Of a DNA stretch of 64,000 nucleotides, positions 17,841 through 26,300 are shown one piece after another (position 1 is the first letter of the stretch; each line of letters starts with the position of its first letter). The stretch spans positions 2,480,001 through 2,544,000 of the forward strand of contig NZ_CP102290.1 in assembly GCF_025151995.1 (NCBI RefSeq), read 5' to 3'. The notes under the pieces were generated by a model. It did not search any database, had not been told where the DNA came from, and was given only the letters and a program-made list of their open reading frames with translations. Source of the stretch: Ruminococcus gauvreauii (lineage in GTDB: Bacteria; Bacillota; Clostridia; Lachnospirales; Lachnospiraceae). Position numbers and translations under genes: made by a program.

Positions 17841-19235
17841 ATGAAACGAATCATATCAGTTGTATTAACGCTTGTCACTGTCCTGTCTCTTTCTGCGTGT
17901 CAGTCTGCGGCGGTGAAAGAAAGCGCTGCTAATACGGGCATCAAAGCATTGGAGAAGGAACTGGTGAAGGTGAATACCGCCGGGGAGGAAAAGCCTGCCG
18001 GCAGCAGATGGCAGGAGGAATTAGAGACAAAAGACGGGGCGGTCCGCATTCATGTGGATGCCGGGATTCATGTGCCGGATCAGCAGCAATTATCGGTTGT
18101 GTCGTGTGTGCCTCGCGGTTTTACTTTGGATGAGGTGAGACATGCGGTTGATTTATTTTTCGGCGATGCCGATCTTTATGACAATTCATTGAGCGATAAG
18201 GACTGGCTGGAGTCTGAAATTTCAACACAAAAAGCAAATCTGGAGTACCTGAAAGAAAATGGGGGGTATCCCGAAGAAAACGGCGGGGAAGGTCCGCAGC
18301 CCGCGCCGGTGGAGGACCTGGAAGAAGAAATTGCCTGGCTCGGGGATATGATCACCCAGCTGGAGGCAGATTACGAGACTGTATCAAAAGGCGAATCTCC
18401 AGTCACAGAAATTGAGATGAAGGATAACGGTTCCGGCGGTGAATCGGTCAATATCAGAGACGGACAGACGCCGCCGATGGAATTCTGCGCTTACAATGAC
18501 CGCGATGCTGACAAGATCACAGGTGCGGGAATGGAATACGATGTGTCGGGGCACGATTTTTCATTTGCCCGGCCGCTGCAGGATATGGAACAGCTTGACA
18601 TTTCCATGTCGAGGGAGGAGGCTGAACGTGCGGCTCTGCAGACTGCCCTGGACTGCGGCATATCCGAATGTGAAATTGTGGCGGCGGGGAAGACATCGGC
18701 AGATGGACGGGAGACTTATGTTTTTACACTGAGCAGGCTGATCGGCGGCGTACCGGGGCTGCCTGTCAGTGACTTTGTGGGAACAAAGGCGTTTGGCGGT
18801 GACGGCAGAGATGACGGGGAACCCTGGAGACAGGAAACCATTCAGGTGATGGTCAATGATCAGGGCGTGGTCGGTTTCAAATGGGAATGCCCGCCCAGGA
18901 TGCTTGAGACGGTCAATGATGACGTGGCGGTGAAAACTTATGAGGAGATCATCGGGACTGCGCGTGTGATTCTGCCGCTGCAGGCGGAAGCGGAGGTCTC
19001 TGCTGATGAGGAACACAGGGAAGTTACCATAAGCGAAGTGACGCTTTCCATGATGCGGGTTGCCAGAGCAGGCGCGGGTGATGAGTATTATTATCTGCCG
19101 GTCTGGGATTTTATGGGATACTATGGAGAAAGCATAGATACGGATATTAGCGAAGATCACCCGGCTGCACTTAAGTCTTTCCTTACATTGAACGCAGTGG
19201 ACGGCAGTGTGATAGACAGGGGGGCAGGTTATTGA
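17841..19235 (+). CDS. Secreted lipoprotein of unknown function (DUF6034-like)
   Basis: A 464-aa protein. It begins with a lipoprotein signal peptide with lipobox LSAC (Cys20), so it should be anchored to the outer face of the membrane. A central charged, helix-prone section (~115-190) is followed by a mixed alpha/beta region. The sequence resembles the DUF6034 lipoproteins of Clostridia, but this is from memory of the family and is tentative. AAAGGAG lies before the ATG. It follows the two-component system by 104 bases with no clear terminator between, so it may be cotranscribed or a target. Confidence 0.65.
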   Translation: MKRIISVVLTLVTVLSLSACQSAAVKESAANTGIKALEKELVKVNTAGEEKPAGSRWQEELETKDGAVRIHVDAGIHVPDQQQLSVVSCVPRGFTLDEVRHAVDLFFGDADLYDNSLSDKDWLESEISTQKANLEYLKENGGYPEENGGEGPQPAPVEDLEEEIAWLGDMITQLEADYETVSKGESPVTEIEMKDNGSGGESVNIRDGQTPPMEFCAYNDRDADKITGAGMEYDVSGHDFSFARPLQDMEQLDISMSREEAERAALQTALDCGISECEIVAAGKTSADGRETYVFTLSRLIGGVPGLPVSDFVGTKAFGGDGRDDGEPWRQETIQVMVNDQGVVGFKWECPPRMLETVNDDVAVKTYEEIIGTARVILPLQAEAEVSADEEHREVTISEVTLSMMRVARAGAGDEYYYLPVWDFMGYYGESIDTDISEDHPAALKSFLTLNAVDGSVIDRGAGY

Positions 19236-19307
19236 AAATATTTTTTGTACAGACTGATCATGCAATACCTCTGTCGTATTCCGGTTTGTTATATGCAAAG
19301 TTTTTGA

Positions 19308-19336
19308 TTGAATTTTTCAGTAAATAGTGGTATGTT
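19308..19336 (+). promoter_or_regulatory. Promoter for cobalamin riboswitch 1 transcript
   Basis: TTGAAT (19308-19313), 17-base spacer, TATGTT (19331-19336) with an extended -10 TG (19328-19329). It lies about 50 bases before the riboswitch core. Confidence 0.5.
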
Positions 19337-19384
19337 AAATAAAAGCTAACATAAGGATTAAGAACATAAAAATTAGATAAGGAT

Positions 19385-19534
19385 CACGGTCAGGTGCTTG
19401 CACCTGTTTAACTGGAATCCGGTGAGAATCCGGAACAGCCTATCTCTACTGTGTGGGGGACGAACGGGCAGTATGCCACTGGAGCGATAATTCTGGGAAG
19501 GCGCCTTAGTAGGACGAACCTGAGTCAGTATACA
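19385..19534 (+). promoter_or_regulatory. Cobalamin riboswitch 1
   Basis: Conserved cobalamin-aptamer segments occur in order: GGTGAGAATCCGGAACAG, a short loop with CTACTGT, GCCACTGG, GGGAAGGCG and GAGTCAG. It is followed by a long hairpin with a T-rich tail (19599-19627). The expected mode is premature termination when adenosylcobalamin is bound. It controls the genes from 19912 onward. About 375 bases after the aptamer are non-coding and hold two terminator hairpins. Confidence 0.93.
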
Positions 19535-19598
19535 ACAACGTGATCTGTGAAAAAGATATTCGTAAGCATGGCGAATAGAGTATAAAGAAGTGCAGGCC

Positions 19599-19627
19599 AT
19601 CTCCCCGTAAGGGGAGATTTGTTGTTT
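19599..19627 (+). terminator. Riboswitch 1 expression-platform terminator
   Basis: ATCTCCCC (19599-19606) pairs with GGGGAGAT (19611-19618) around GTAA, then TTGTTGTTT. Confidence 0.75.
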
Positions 19628-19744
19628 CTTGAGGGAAGGTTAAACTCTCCGCGCAGCAACAATATCCGGCTGACGGCCAATATCAATCTATGATGAGAGG
19701 TTTACATAAGTTGATGCCGGGTTTTAAAACTGCACTTTTTAACT

Positions 19745-19769
19745 GGAGCCTTTGCCGGGCTCCTTTTTT
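19745..19769 (+). terminator. Second tandem terminator downstream of riboswitch 1
   Basis: GGAGCC (19745-19750) pairs with GGCTCC (19758-19763), then TTTTTT. A similar second hairpin follows riboswitch 2. Confidence 0.75.
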
Positions 19770-19911
19770 AGTTGGCAGGAGATACCGGCGGAATTCCCCG
19801 TCAATCAAAAATACTCTGCAAGAATCCAGCGATTACTTACCTGAAATGACTGAAAAACGAACCGGACTCATGCCGTGCGCTGACAAAATCAACAGGGTAA
19901 AGGGAGTCCAA

Positions 19912-20202
19912 ATGAAAAATGGTAAGAGAAATGACCGCAGGGAGAAACAAAACTACTGGAAGCCGGGAGAAACACTGACATCGAGAGACAGGGAGATGCT
20001 GCATGTGGTGCTGCAGATGTACCGCACACTCGGTTATACTCCGACAAAACAGGAGGTTCCGAATGCCGGGAGCCTGAAAAAACGCTTTCGGACCTGGAAA
20101 CGGGTGATGGAGGCCGCAGGGCTGCCGTATCTGAATGACAGCGGACAGATGCGCAAGAAGCAGAAGGCGCTGGAGTGGAAAAATGGCATGGCGGGGCTGT
20201 GA
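19912..20202 (+). CDS. Small protein with a homing-endonuclease-associated (HNH_repeat-like) segment
   Basis: A 96-aa basic protein. Residues ~25-75 match the pattern of the homing-endonuclease-associated repeat: a helix, then GYTPTKQEVPNAGSL, then FRTWKRVMEAAGLP. No HNH nuclease residues are present, so only a DNA-binding-type module remains. The start at 19912 has AAAGGGAG upstream; the open frame extends back to 19690 but has no site there. It is the first gene after cobalamin riboswitch 1 and its terminators. A regulatory DNA-binding role is possible, as is a passenger remnant. Confidence 0.55.
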   Translation: MKNGKRNDRREKQNYWKPGETLTSRDREMLHVVLQMYRTLGYTPTKQEVPNAGSLKKRFRTWKRVMEAAGLPYLNDSGQMRKKQKALEWKNGMAGL

Positions 20203-20235
20203 AGGATATCGGTTATAGCGGGGCACTGCTCCGAT

Positions 20236-20261
20236 ATATAAAACATTCATATAAAACATTC
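20236..20261 (+). repeat. Perfect 13-bp tandem repeat upstream of the DUF6273/Fn3 protein
   Basis: ATATAAAACATTC occurs twice back to back (20236-20248 and 20249-20261), just after a 7-bp inverted repeat (20206-20212 / 20231-20237). It lies in the 94-base gap before the next gene. Confidence 0.6.
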
Positions 20262-20296
20262 TCGAAAGACGGAGGATGAAAGAGAAGGAGGACGAC

Positions 20297-22351
20297 ATGA
20301 AAAAGAACTTACAGCAGACGACAGAACAATACGGGCGGAGGAGCCCGAGGGCTTTCTACCGGACGATGACGGGAGTTTTGACCGCCGTTATGGTGGGCGG
20401 GGCTGCAGCCCCGGCGATTCCGGTGCTGGCGGATGAACAGGAATCCGCGTGTGCCCTGCAGTTCGGTGTGGACGGGATCGCAAACCCGACGCCCGGGGAA
20501 GAGGGTGCCGCCGCTTGGGACGGTGATTATGTTTACCTGGGGCAGTATCAGCAGACGCTGGATGAAGACACGGGGGAGTTCCTGACGGAGCCGATTAAAT
20601 GGAAGGTGCTCGATACCGGCAGCTCCGCCAATCTGGACGCGGAGGAAAAGGGCGATGCCATGTATCTGCTGTCCGATCAGATCCTGGATATGTGCGACTA
20701 CTATCTGGAAAAGCCCCAGGTCGCAACCTGGGAGGAGAGTTACTTAAAGGAATGGCTGAACACCACCTTTGCCGCCGCCGCGTTCACAGAACGGGAGTTG
20801 AGCATGCTGGCTGACACGTCAGGCGCGGGATATCAGGCGGGTTTGGATTTTGAGCTGGTGCCGGATGTCGGCGGGGTGAAAGTATTTGCGCCTTCCGGCA
20901 GCGAGCTGACAAATACCGCATACGGCTTTGAGACATCGACTAGACCTTCGGATTCGAGAAGGGTGCTGGTAACAGACTATGCGGCTTATCTGGGAGCGAC
21001 CATACGGGATGGTTTTGGAAAGGCAACCCTGCGGTCCTCGCGAGGGACAAGGGCTCATTATTGGTCGCTTTCTACAGATGGAAGTGTGGGAATGGGAAGC
21101 GGGATAAACGGAGGCGCTATGCCGGCGGTGCAGCTGGAGATAGAGAAGATTCTGTTCTCGGAGCCGGCGCAGGAAGAGGGCGCATGGGAGCTGACATTTG
21201 AAGATGACAGTCAACAGGTGGAGATCCTCTCTGCCTCGTTCAAAAATAATACGGCGTCCATCAGCTTCGAGGGCGCTACCGTCGGTGAAGGCCAGCAGGT
21301 ATCCGCCGTTATCACGGACAGTGAAGGGGCAGAGATTATAAGCTATGAGAAGGTGGCGGATACGTCAGAACATGCAGCCGGAAGCGGAACCATCGCGCTG
21401 CCGGAAGGCTTTGAGGAGAACGGATACAGGGTGCTGGTGTTCTCTGAGCAGGAGCAGGACGGCGTGCTTCCGGACTATGCGGGCAGCCCGCAGGAAGTGA
21501 CGTTGACGAAAGAAGTCACGAAGGTAGAAGGGATCTCGCTGGATAAAACATCGCTGAGCTTCAACACGAAATGGGATAAGAAGCGCCTGACTGCCAGCCT
21601 GGCTCCGGCGGATGCGGATAATCAGCAGGTCATATGGACCACCAGCAATGCGAAGGTTGCACGGGTGGCGGCGGATGGCGAAGTGATGGCGGTCAACGAC
21701 GGCACGGCGACCATAACGGCCACTTCTGCGGATGGAAACAAGAAGGCGACCTGTAAGGTGACGGTTAAAGGTTCGATGCCGGATTATTCGGTGCTGAGCA
21801 GGGTGACGCCGTGGGGATCCCAGACTTTGAAGGTCAGCTGGGAGAAAGGGTACAACGTAAACGGATACTGTATCTACCGCGCCACGTCACAAAACGGCGC
21901 CTACAAATATGTCGCACATATCGGAAACGGATCCACGACATCCTATATGGACACCCGGCTGACGTCGGGTACGACATACTACTATAAAGTGCGTGCATAC
22001 CGCACCGTGAATGGGAAAAACGTGTTTGGCGGAATGTCGAAGCAGGTGATCAGCGCCAAACCGGTTCCGGCACCGGTGAAGAACATGAATGGAACAGGTG
22101 GAAGCAGGCAGGTGAAGCTGAACTGGAGCCAGGTAAACGGTGCCAGCGGCTATCAGGTGTACCGCAAGTTTTCGAAAAACGGCCCGTGGCATTACGTGGC
22201 ACAGACCGGTAAGGGCACCGCGACTTCCTACACACACAAAGGACTGACAAGCGGCAAGACGTATTACTATAAGGTGCGGGCATACCGTACGGTGAACGGC
22301 GCCAAAATATATGGAGCATACTCCGCGGAAAAGGCGGTTAAGGCTAAATAA
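20297..22351 (+). CDS. Secreted surface protein: DUF6273, Big_2 and two Fn3 domains
   Basis: A 684-aa protein with a signal peptide ending near VLADE. The DUF6273-like domain (~60-290) contains YLGQYQQT, IKWKVLDTG, LLSDQILD and TWEESYLKEWLN. A Big_2 Ig-like domain (~410-490; ISLDKTSLSF, ARVAADGEV, TITATSADG) and two Fn3 modules (~495-684) end in YRTVNG-type strands. ATG at 20297 is chosen because AAGGAGG lies inside the 5' extension from 20276. No LPxTG, SLH or lipobox was seen, so attachment is unclear. It lies in the riboswitch 1 transcript, 26 bases before a DUF4430 gene. The Fn3 modules resemble those of the three other giant proteins here. Confidence 0.75.
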   Translation: MKKNLQQTTEQYGRRSPRAFYRTMTGVLTAVMVGGAAAPAIPVLADEQESACALQFGVDGIANPTPGEEGAAAWDGDYVYLGQYQQTLDEDTGEFLTEPIKWKVLDTGSSANLDAEEKGDAMYLLSDQILDMCDYYLEKPQVATWEESYLKEWLNTTFAAAAFTERELSMLADTSGAGYQAGLDFELVPDVGGVKVFAPSGSELTNTAYGFETSTRPSDSRRVLVTDYAAYLGATIRDGFGKATLRSSRGTRAHYWSLSTDGSVGMGSGINGGAMPAVQLEIEKILFSEPAQEEGAWELTFEDDSQQVEILSASFKNNTASISFEGATVGEGQQVSAVITDSEGAEIISYEKVADTSEHAAGSGTIALPEGFEENGYRVLVFSEQEQDGVLPDYAGSPQEVTLTKEVTKVEGISLDKTSLSFNTKWDKKRLTASLAPADADNQQVIWTTSNAKVARVAADGEVMAVNDGTATITATSADGNKKATCKVTVKGSMPDYSVLSRVTPWGSQTLKVSWEKGYNVNGYCIYRATSQNGAYKYVAHIGNGSTTSYMDTRLTSGTTYYYKVRAYRTVNGKNVFGGMSKQVISAKPVPAPVKNMNGTGGSRQVKLNWSQVNGASGYQVYRKFSKNGPWHYVAQTGKGTATSYTHKGLTSGKTYYYKVRAYRTVNGAKIYGAYSAEKAVKAK

Positions 22352-22377
22352 ACCAATGCATAAAGGAGGACAAAATT

Positions 22378-23259
22378 ATGCAAAGAGAAAGAAGAAACAA
22401 AAAACTTTGGGCAGTGATGCTCACACTGGTCATGGGACTGACCATGATGCTTTCGTCGGTGACGGCGTTTGCATCCACTACGGACGCGGCGGACAGCCTG
22501 GTGAGTTCAATTTACATGGATACTGACACACCGGCGAGCTATTCGTTCAACACGGTGACACCGGAGGAAGGGTCGGGCTATCCGGAGGATACGAAGTATT
22601 ACTTCGATGCGATCCTGCCGACGACCTCCAATCTGGACAGTGTGAATGTGGAGGTGGAATTAAACAGCGCCGGCACGATCACCTTTAACGGAATAACAAA
22701 AGATAATACTGATTATGAAATGTTCACAGGCGTCGACCTGAACCAGGGCAAGACTCTGACGGTCACGGTTGGCAATGTTACCAGAACATACCGTGTGTGT
22801 GCCGTTATCACAGGCAACGTAAATGTAAAATTTGCTGTCCGCACAGATCAGGCGGAAGCATACGGAACGGCAAACAATGATGCTTCGATCAAACTGGCTG
22901 CACAGAATATCCGCGTTCCGCAGAATGACGCTACCGGATATCTGGAATTTTCAATGCCTGCAGGCTCTACAGTCATGGATGCACTGGAGTTCGTGACACA
23001 AGACACAGACAATGCATTTGGAGCATATTATGCAGCGATCAATCCGATCGGGGCGGCAAATAATTACATCTCCCGTATGGAGGTAACAAAAGACAGCATT
23101 CTCTATCCGTTGGGCGAGTTTACCTGTGGTTCTATGAGCGGCTGGATGTACTGGGCAAATGGCGAACTTCCGATGGTCGGCGCAGGAAATTATGTATTAA
23201 ATGACAATGCGATCATCGACTGGAAATATATTGTAGATTACAGTACCGTTTGGGGCTAA
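22378..23259 (+). CDS. Secreted DUF4430 (transcobalamin beta-like) protein
   Basis: A 293-aa protein with a signal peptide ending near TAFAST, a central beta-rich domain, and a C-terminal DUF4430 domain (~190-293). The signature is STVMDALEFV at the start, then GSMSGWMYWANGELPMVG and a final NDNAIIDWKY strand. DUF4430 is the family related to the beta domain of animal transcobalamin and intrinsic factor, which closes over cobalamin. With a cobalamin riboswitch upstream and an alpha-barrel protein next door, surface corrinoid binding is the likely role (inference). AAAGGAGG precedes the ATG. A strong hairpin follows, so this gene may be expressed above its downstream neighbour. Confidence 0.8.
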   Translation: MQRERRNKKLWAVMLTLVMGLTMMLSSVTAFASTTDAADSLVSSIYMDTDTPASYSFNTVTPEEGSGYPEDTKYYFDAILPTTSNLDSVNVEVELNSAGTITFNGITKDNTDYEMFTGVDLNQGKTLTVTVGNVTRTYRVCAVITGNVNVKFAVRTDQAEAYGTANNDASIKLAAQNIRVPQNDATGYLEFSMPAGSTVMDALEFVTQDTDNAFGAYYAAINPIGAANNYISRMEVTKDSILYPLGEFTCGSMSGWMYWANGELPMVGAGNYVLNDNAIIDWKYIVDYSTVWG

Positions 23260-23280
23260 GCATTGTAGAAAAATAGTCAT

Positions 23281-23327
23281 AAAAGGCTGCGCACAGCCGG
23301 GATATCCGGCTGTGCGGCAGCCCTTTT
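23281..23327 (+). terminator. Strong hairpin between DUF4430 gene and alpha-barrel gene
   Basis: AAAAGGCTGC... pairs with ...GCAGCCCTTTT with one bulge and a 5-base loop. The 3' arm ends 8 bases before the next Shine-Dalgarno, so readthrough must supply the downstream gene or it acts as a processing/stability site. Confidence 0.8.
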
Positions 23328-23349
23328 GGGCATTAAAAGGAGAGCTAAT

Positions 23350-26300
23350 GTGAAGAAAAGAAGAGGAAAGCAACGATTCACAGCCCTGCTGCTGGCGGCC
23401 TGTATGCTGGTAACGGCGGTGCCGGCATGGGCAGCGGAACTTCCGGAGACGGAAGTAATGACAGCGGAGGAAGAACAGCAGACTTATCGTATAGACTGTC
23501 AGCCTTATGTAAGTTACACGGCGGATGATATAGGCGACAGCTTATCTTATGGCTCCAGCACGATAGGCGCTTGGGCTTGTATGGAGGAGGGGGTAGACGC
23601 GGGGACTCCGGGTGCAATGCATTCGTTGCGGTTGAACGAAGGAGTAGAAGATCTTCTCCGAGCCAGAGTGATTGAAGTCCGTGCTGATGGGCTGGATGTG
23701 ACTGAAGAACAAAAAGCTGAGCTGCTCGATGTGGCGCTGCACGGCGGCAGATTTACTTTCGAGATGCCGGAAAATGACGTGGAATTCAAGGTAGTTGCCT
23801 ATTTCGATTCGGAGATCCAGCTGGGGAGTCAGGTGACGGGCGGCAGCATCGAGATTGACAATGAATACCCGATTACAGGAGAGCATGTGTCTATCCGGGC
23901 GGTTGCCGACGAAGGCTATCGGTTTGTACAGTGGAAATCGATTGGAAGCAGGTCGTGGAATATGGATCTGGCGAGTGAACTGGATCAGGCGGTGACGGAA
24001 GCCGAAAATGGATTCGTGCTGCCTCGGTTACTGCGTTCGGAGCATAACTGGAGGAAACCGGTTGTTCAGGTTGTCCCGGAGTTTGAAGAGATCCAGGATA
24101 CTTCGTTTTCCGTGACCTTTCAGACGGAAGAGGGAAGCGGAGAGAATCCGCCTGCGCTGCAGCAGGTGAAAGGAGATACCTTCTCACTTCCGGATAACCC
24201 CTATACATTTGAAGGCCATGATTTCTTAGGCTGGTCAGACGGGGACAACATCTATCAGCCGGGGGACAGCTATACCATGCCTCACAAGAGTGTGGTGTTC
24301 ACAGCACAGTGGAGAAGCAGTGCATTGCGGGATGTGTGGTTCAAGGCGGAGGAGGATACAGCTCCCCAGTCACTGGGGATCGATGCCAGACCGGAAGGCG
24401 ATACGTTTGCATTGCCCGAGAACACATTCAAACATTCCGGGGAACTTGGTTATGATTTTGCGGGCTGGTCAGACGGAGAACATACCTACCAGCCGGGCGA
24501 TACCTATACCATAGGTCCGGAGGATGTGGTTTTTACCGCTCAGTGGAAACGCTATTACAAATTCACAGTTGATCAGACTAATGAGAAATGGAGGGCGCGT
24601 TCTGAGCTTTTCCTGCTGCCACAGGACAATCAGGTGCTGCGGAAATTGAAGAATGAAAACCGGGCGCCGGTTGAACCGGTAGAAAACCTTACCTGGGGAA
24701 TGACGTACTTTAATCAGCCGGAATTTTATCATGAATTCGCAGGTATCACCATCAATGGGATCAATTATACAAAAGACACGGTATTGGAAAGCACAGACTA
24801 TTTTTCAGGCACTGTGAAGATCCATATCACTGGCAGCGACGTTCCGAATGAAGAGGGCTACGCATATGGATATGTGGAATTTTTAAATGGGGAATTCCGG
24901 GAAGACGTAAAACTCTTCGGCAATTTCGAGAAACAGCCGTTTAAAACGAACACGGCACAGATCAATGAGTTTTCTGTGGGAGATGCAAAGGGCAGCATCG
25001 AGGAAAACGAGATTCTGGTGCGTCTCGGTGATGAAGCAGATCTGACAAAAGTAACGCCCGACATTAAAATATCCGATGGAGCAGCCGTAGTCCCCGGCAG
25101 CGGCGAAACACAGGACTTCACCGATCCGGTGATCTATACCGTAACTTCAAGAAACGGCAAAGTATCAAGAAGCTATAAGGTGACGGTTGTCAAGCTTCGT
25201 GACGCGATCACGGAGGCGATGCCGTCTCAGATTACACAGGGAATCGCGTCCAACAAAGATTCGTCCGGAAAGATTCTTGGAAAAAATCTCTCCCAGGTGA
25301 GCTCTACCAACACGGACTGGGTGGCATTCGGCATGGGACGGTACGGTTATGTGCAGCCGGACGGAAGTGTGCAGATGCTGTATAAGGATGAGGAAGGAAG
25401 AGAGGCTTTCCTTGAGGCAATGAAAGCGTATATGGAAAAGATGTACGCGGAAAATGACGGCGTCCTGTCTAAAGACAAGGCAACGGAATGGCAGAGGGCA
25501 ATTCTGGCAATTGCAGCGCTCGGGGGAGACCCGACAAATTTTGGCACCTATAACGGAGAACCGATTGATCTGGTAGCAGACGGGACATACAACTGTAAGA
25601 TTGAACCCGGAAAACAGGGAGTTAATGGAGAGGCATTTGCACTGCTCGCCAAAAATACGCTGGACTATGAGATTCCTGACAGTGTACAGTATTCCGATGA
25701 ATATCTGATTACCTCCATCTTAAGCAAGCAGCTCCGCGTGGATGGAAAATACGTGGGATGGGATGTCAGGCCGACGGCGACGGCGTCAGACCCTGATATG
25801 ACGGGGATGATCATTCAGGCTTTGGCTCCTTATTACTGGGATGATATCGAATACACCTATGACAATGTGAAAACAGGTGAGTCCCGGACGGTGACGGTGC
25901 GTCAGGTTGTGGACGAGGCGCTGGATGCCCTGGGAGAACTCCAGACGGAGTATGGCGATTACATCTGTTACGGGGACCGCAATGTAGAGTCTACGGTACA
26001 GGTACTGGTGGCGATCACGTCGCTGGGAATCGATCCTCTGACCGACGAACGCTTCATAAAAAATGGCAATACACTCATCGATGGTATCCAGAGCTTCAGT
26101 CTTTCAGGCGGCGGATACGAGCACATGCTGGGGGGCGGCTGGAATTACATGGCGACAGACCAGGGGAATTATGGCATGGTAGCCGCATGGCGCTACTTCA
26201 ACGGCATGCGCAGCCTCTACGACATGCGTCCGGAATTTACCGATGAGCAGAAAGCACAGATTCAGTCTGTCAAAGACACCATCGACGCGGCACTGGCGAA

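Noticed and set aside
19690..19911. 5' extension of the small HNH_repeat-like gene
   Set aside because: It overlaps the second terminator hairpin and has no ribosome site; the internal ATG at 19912 has a good one.
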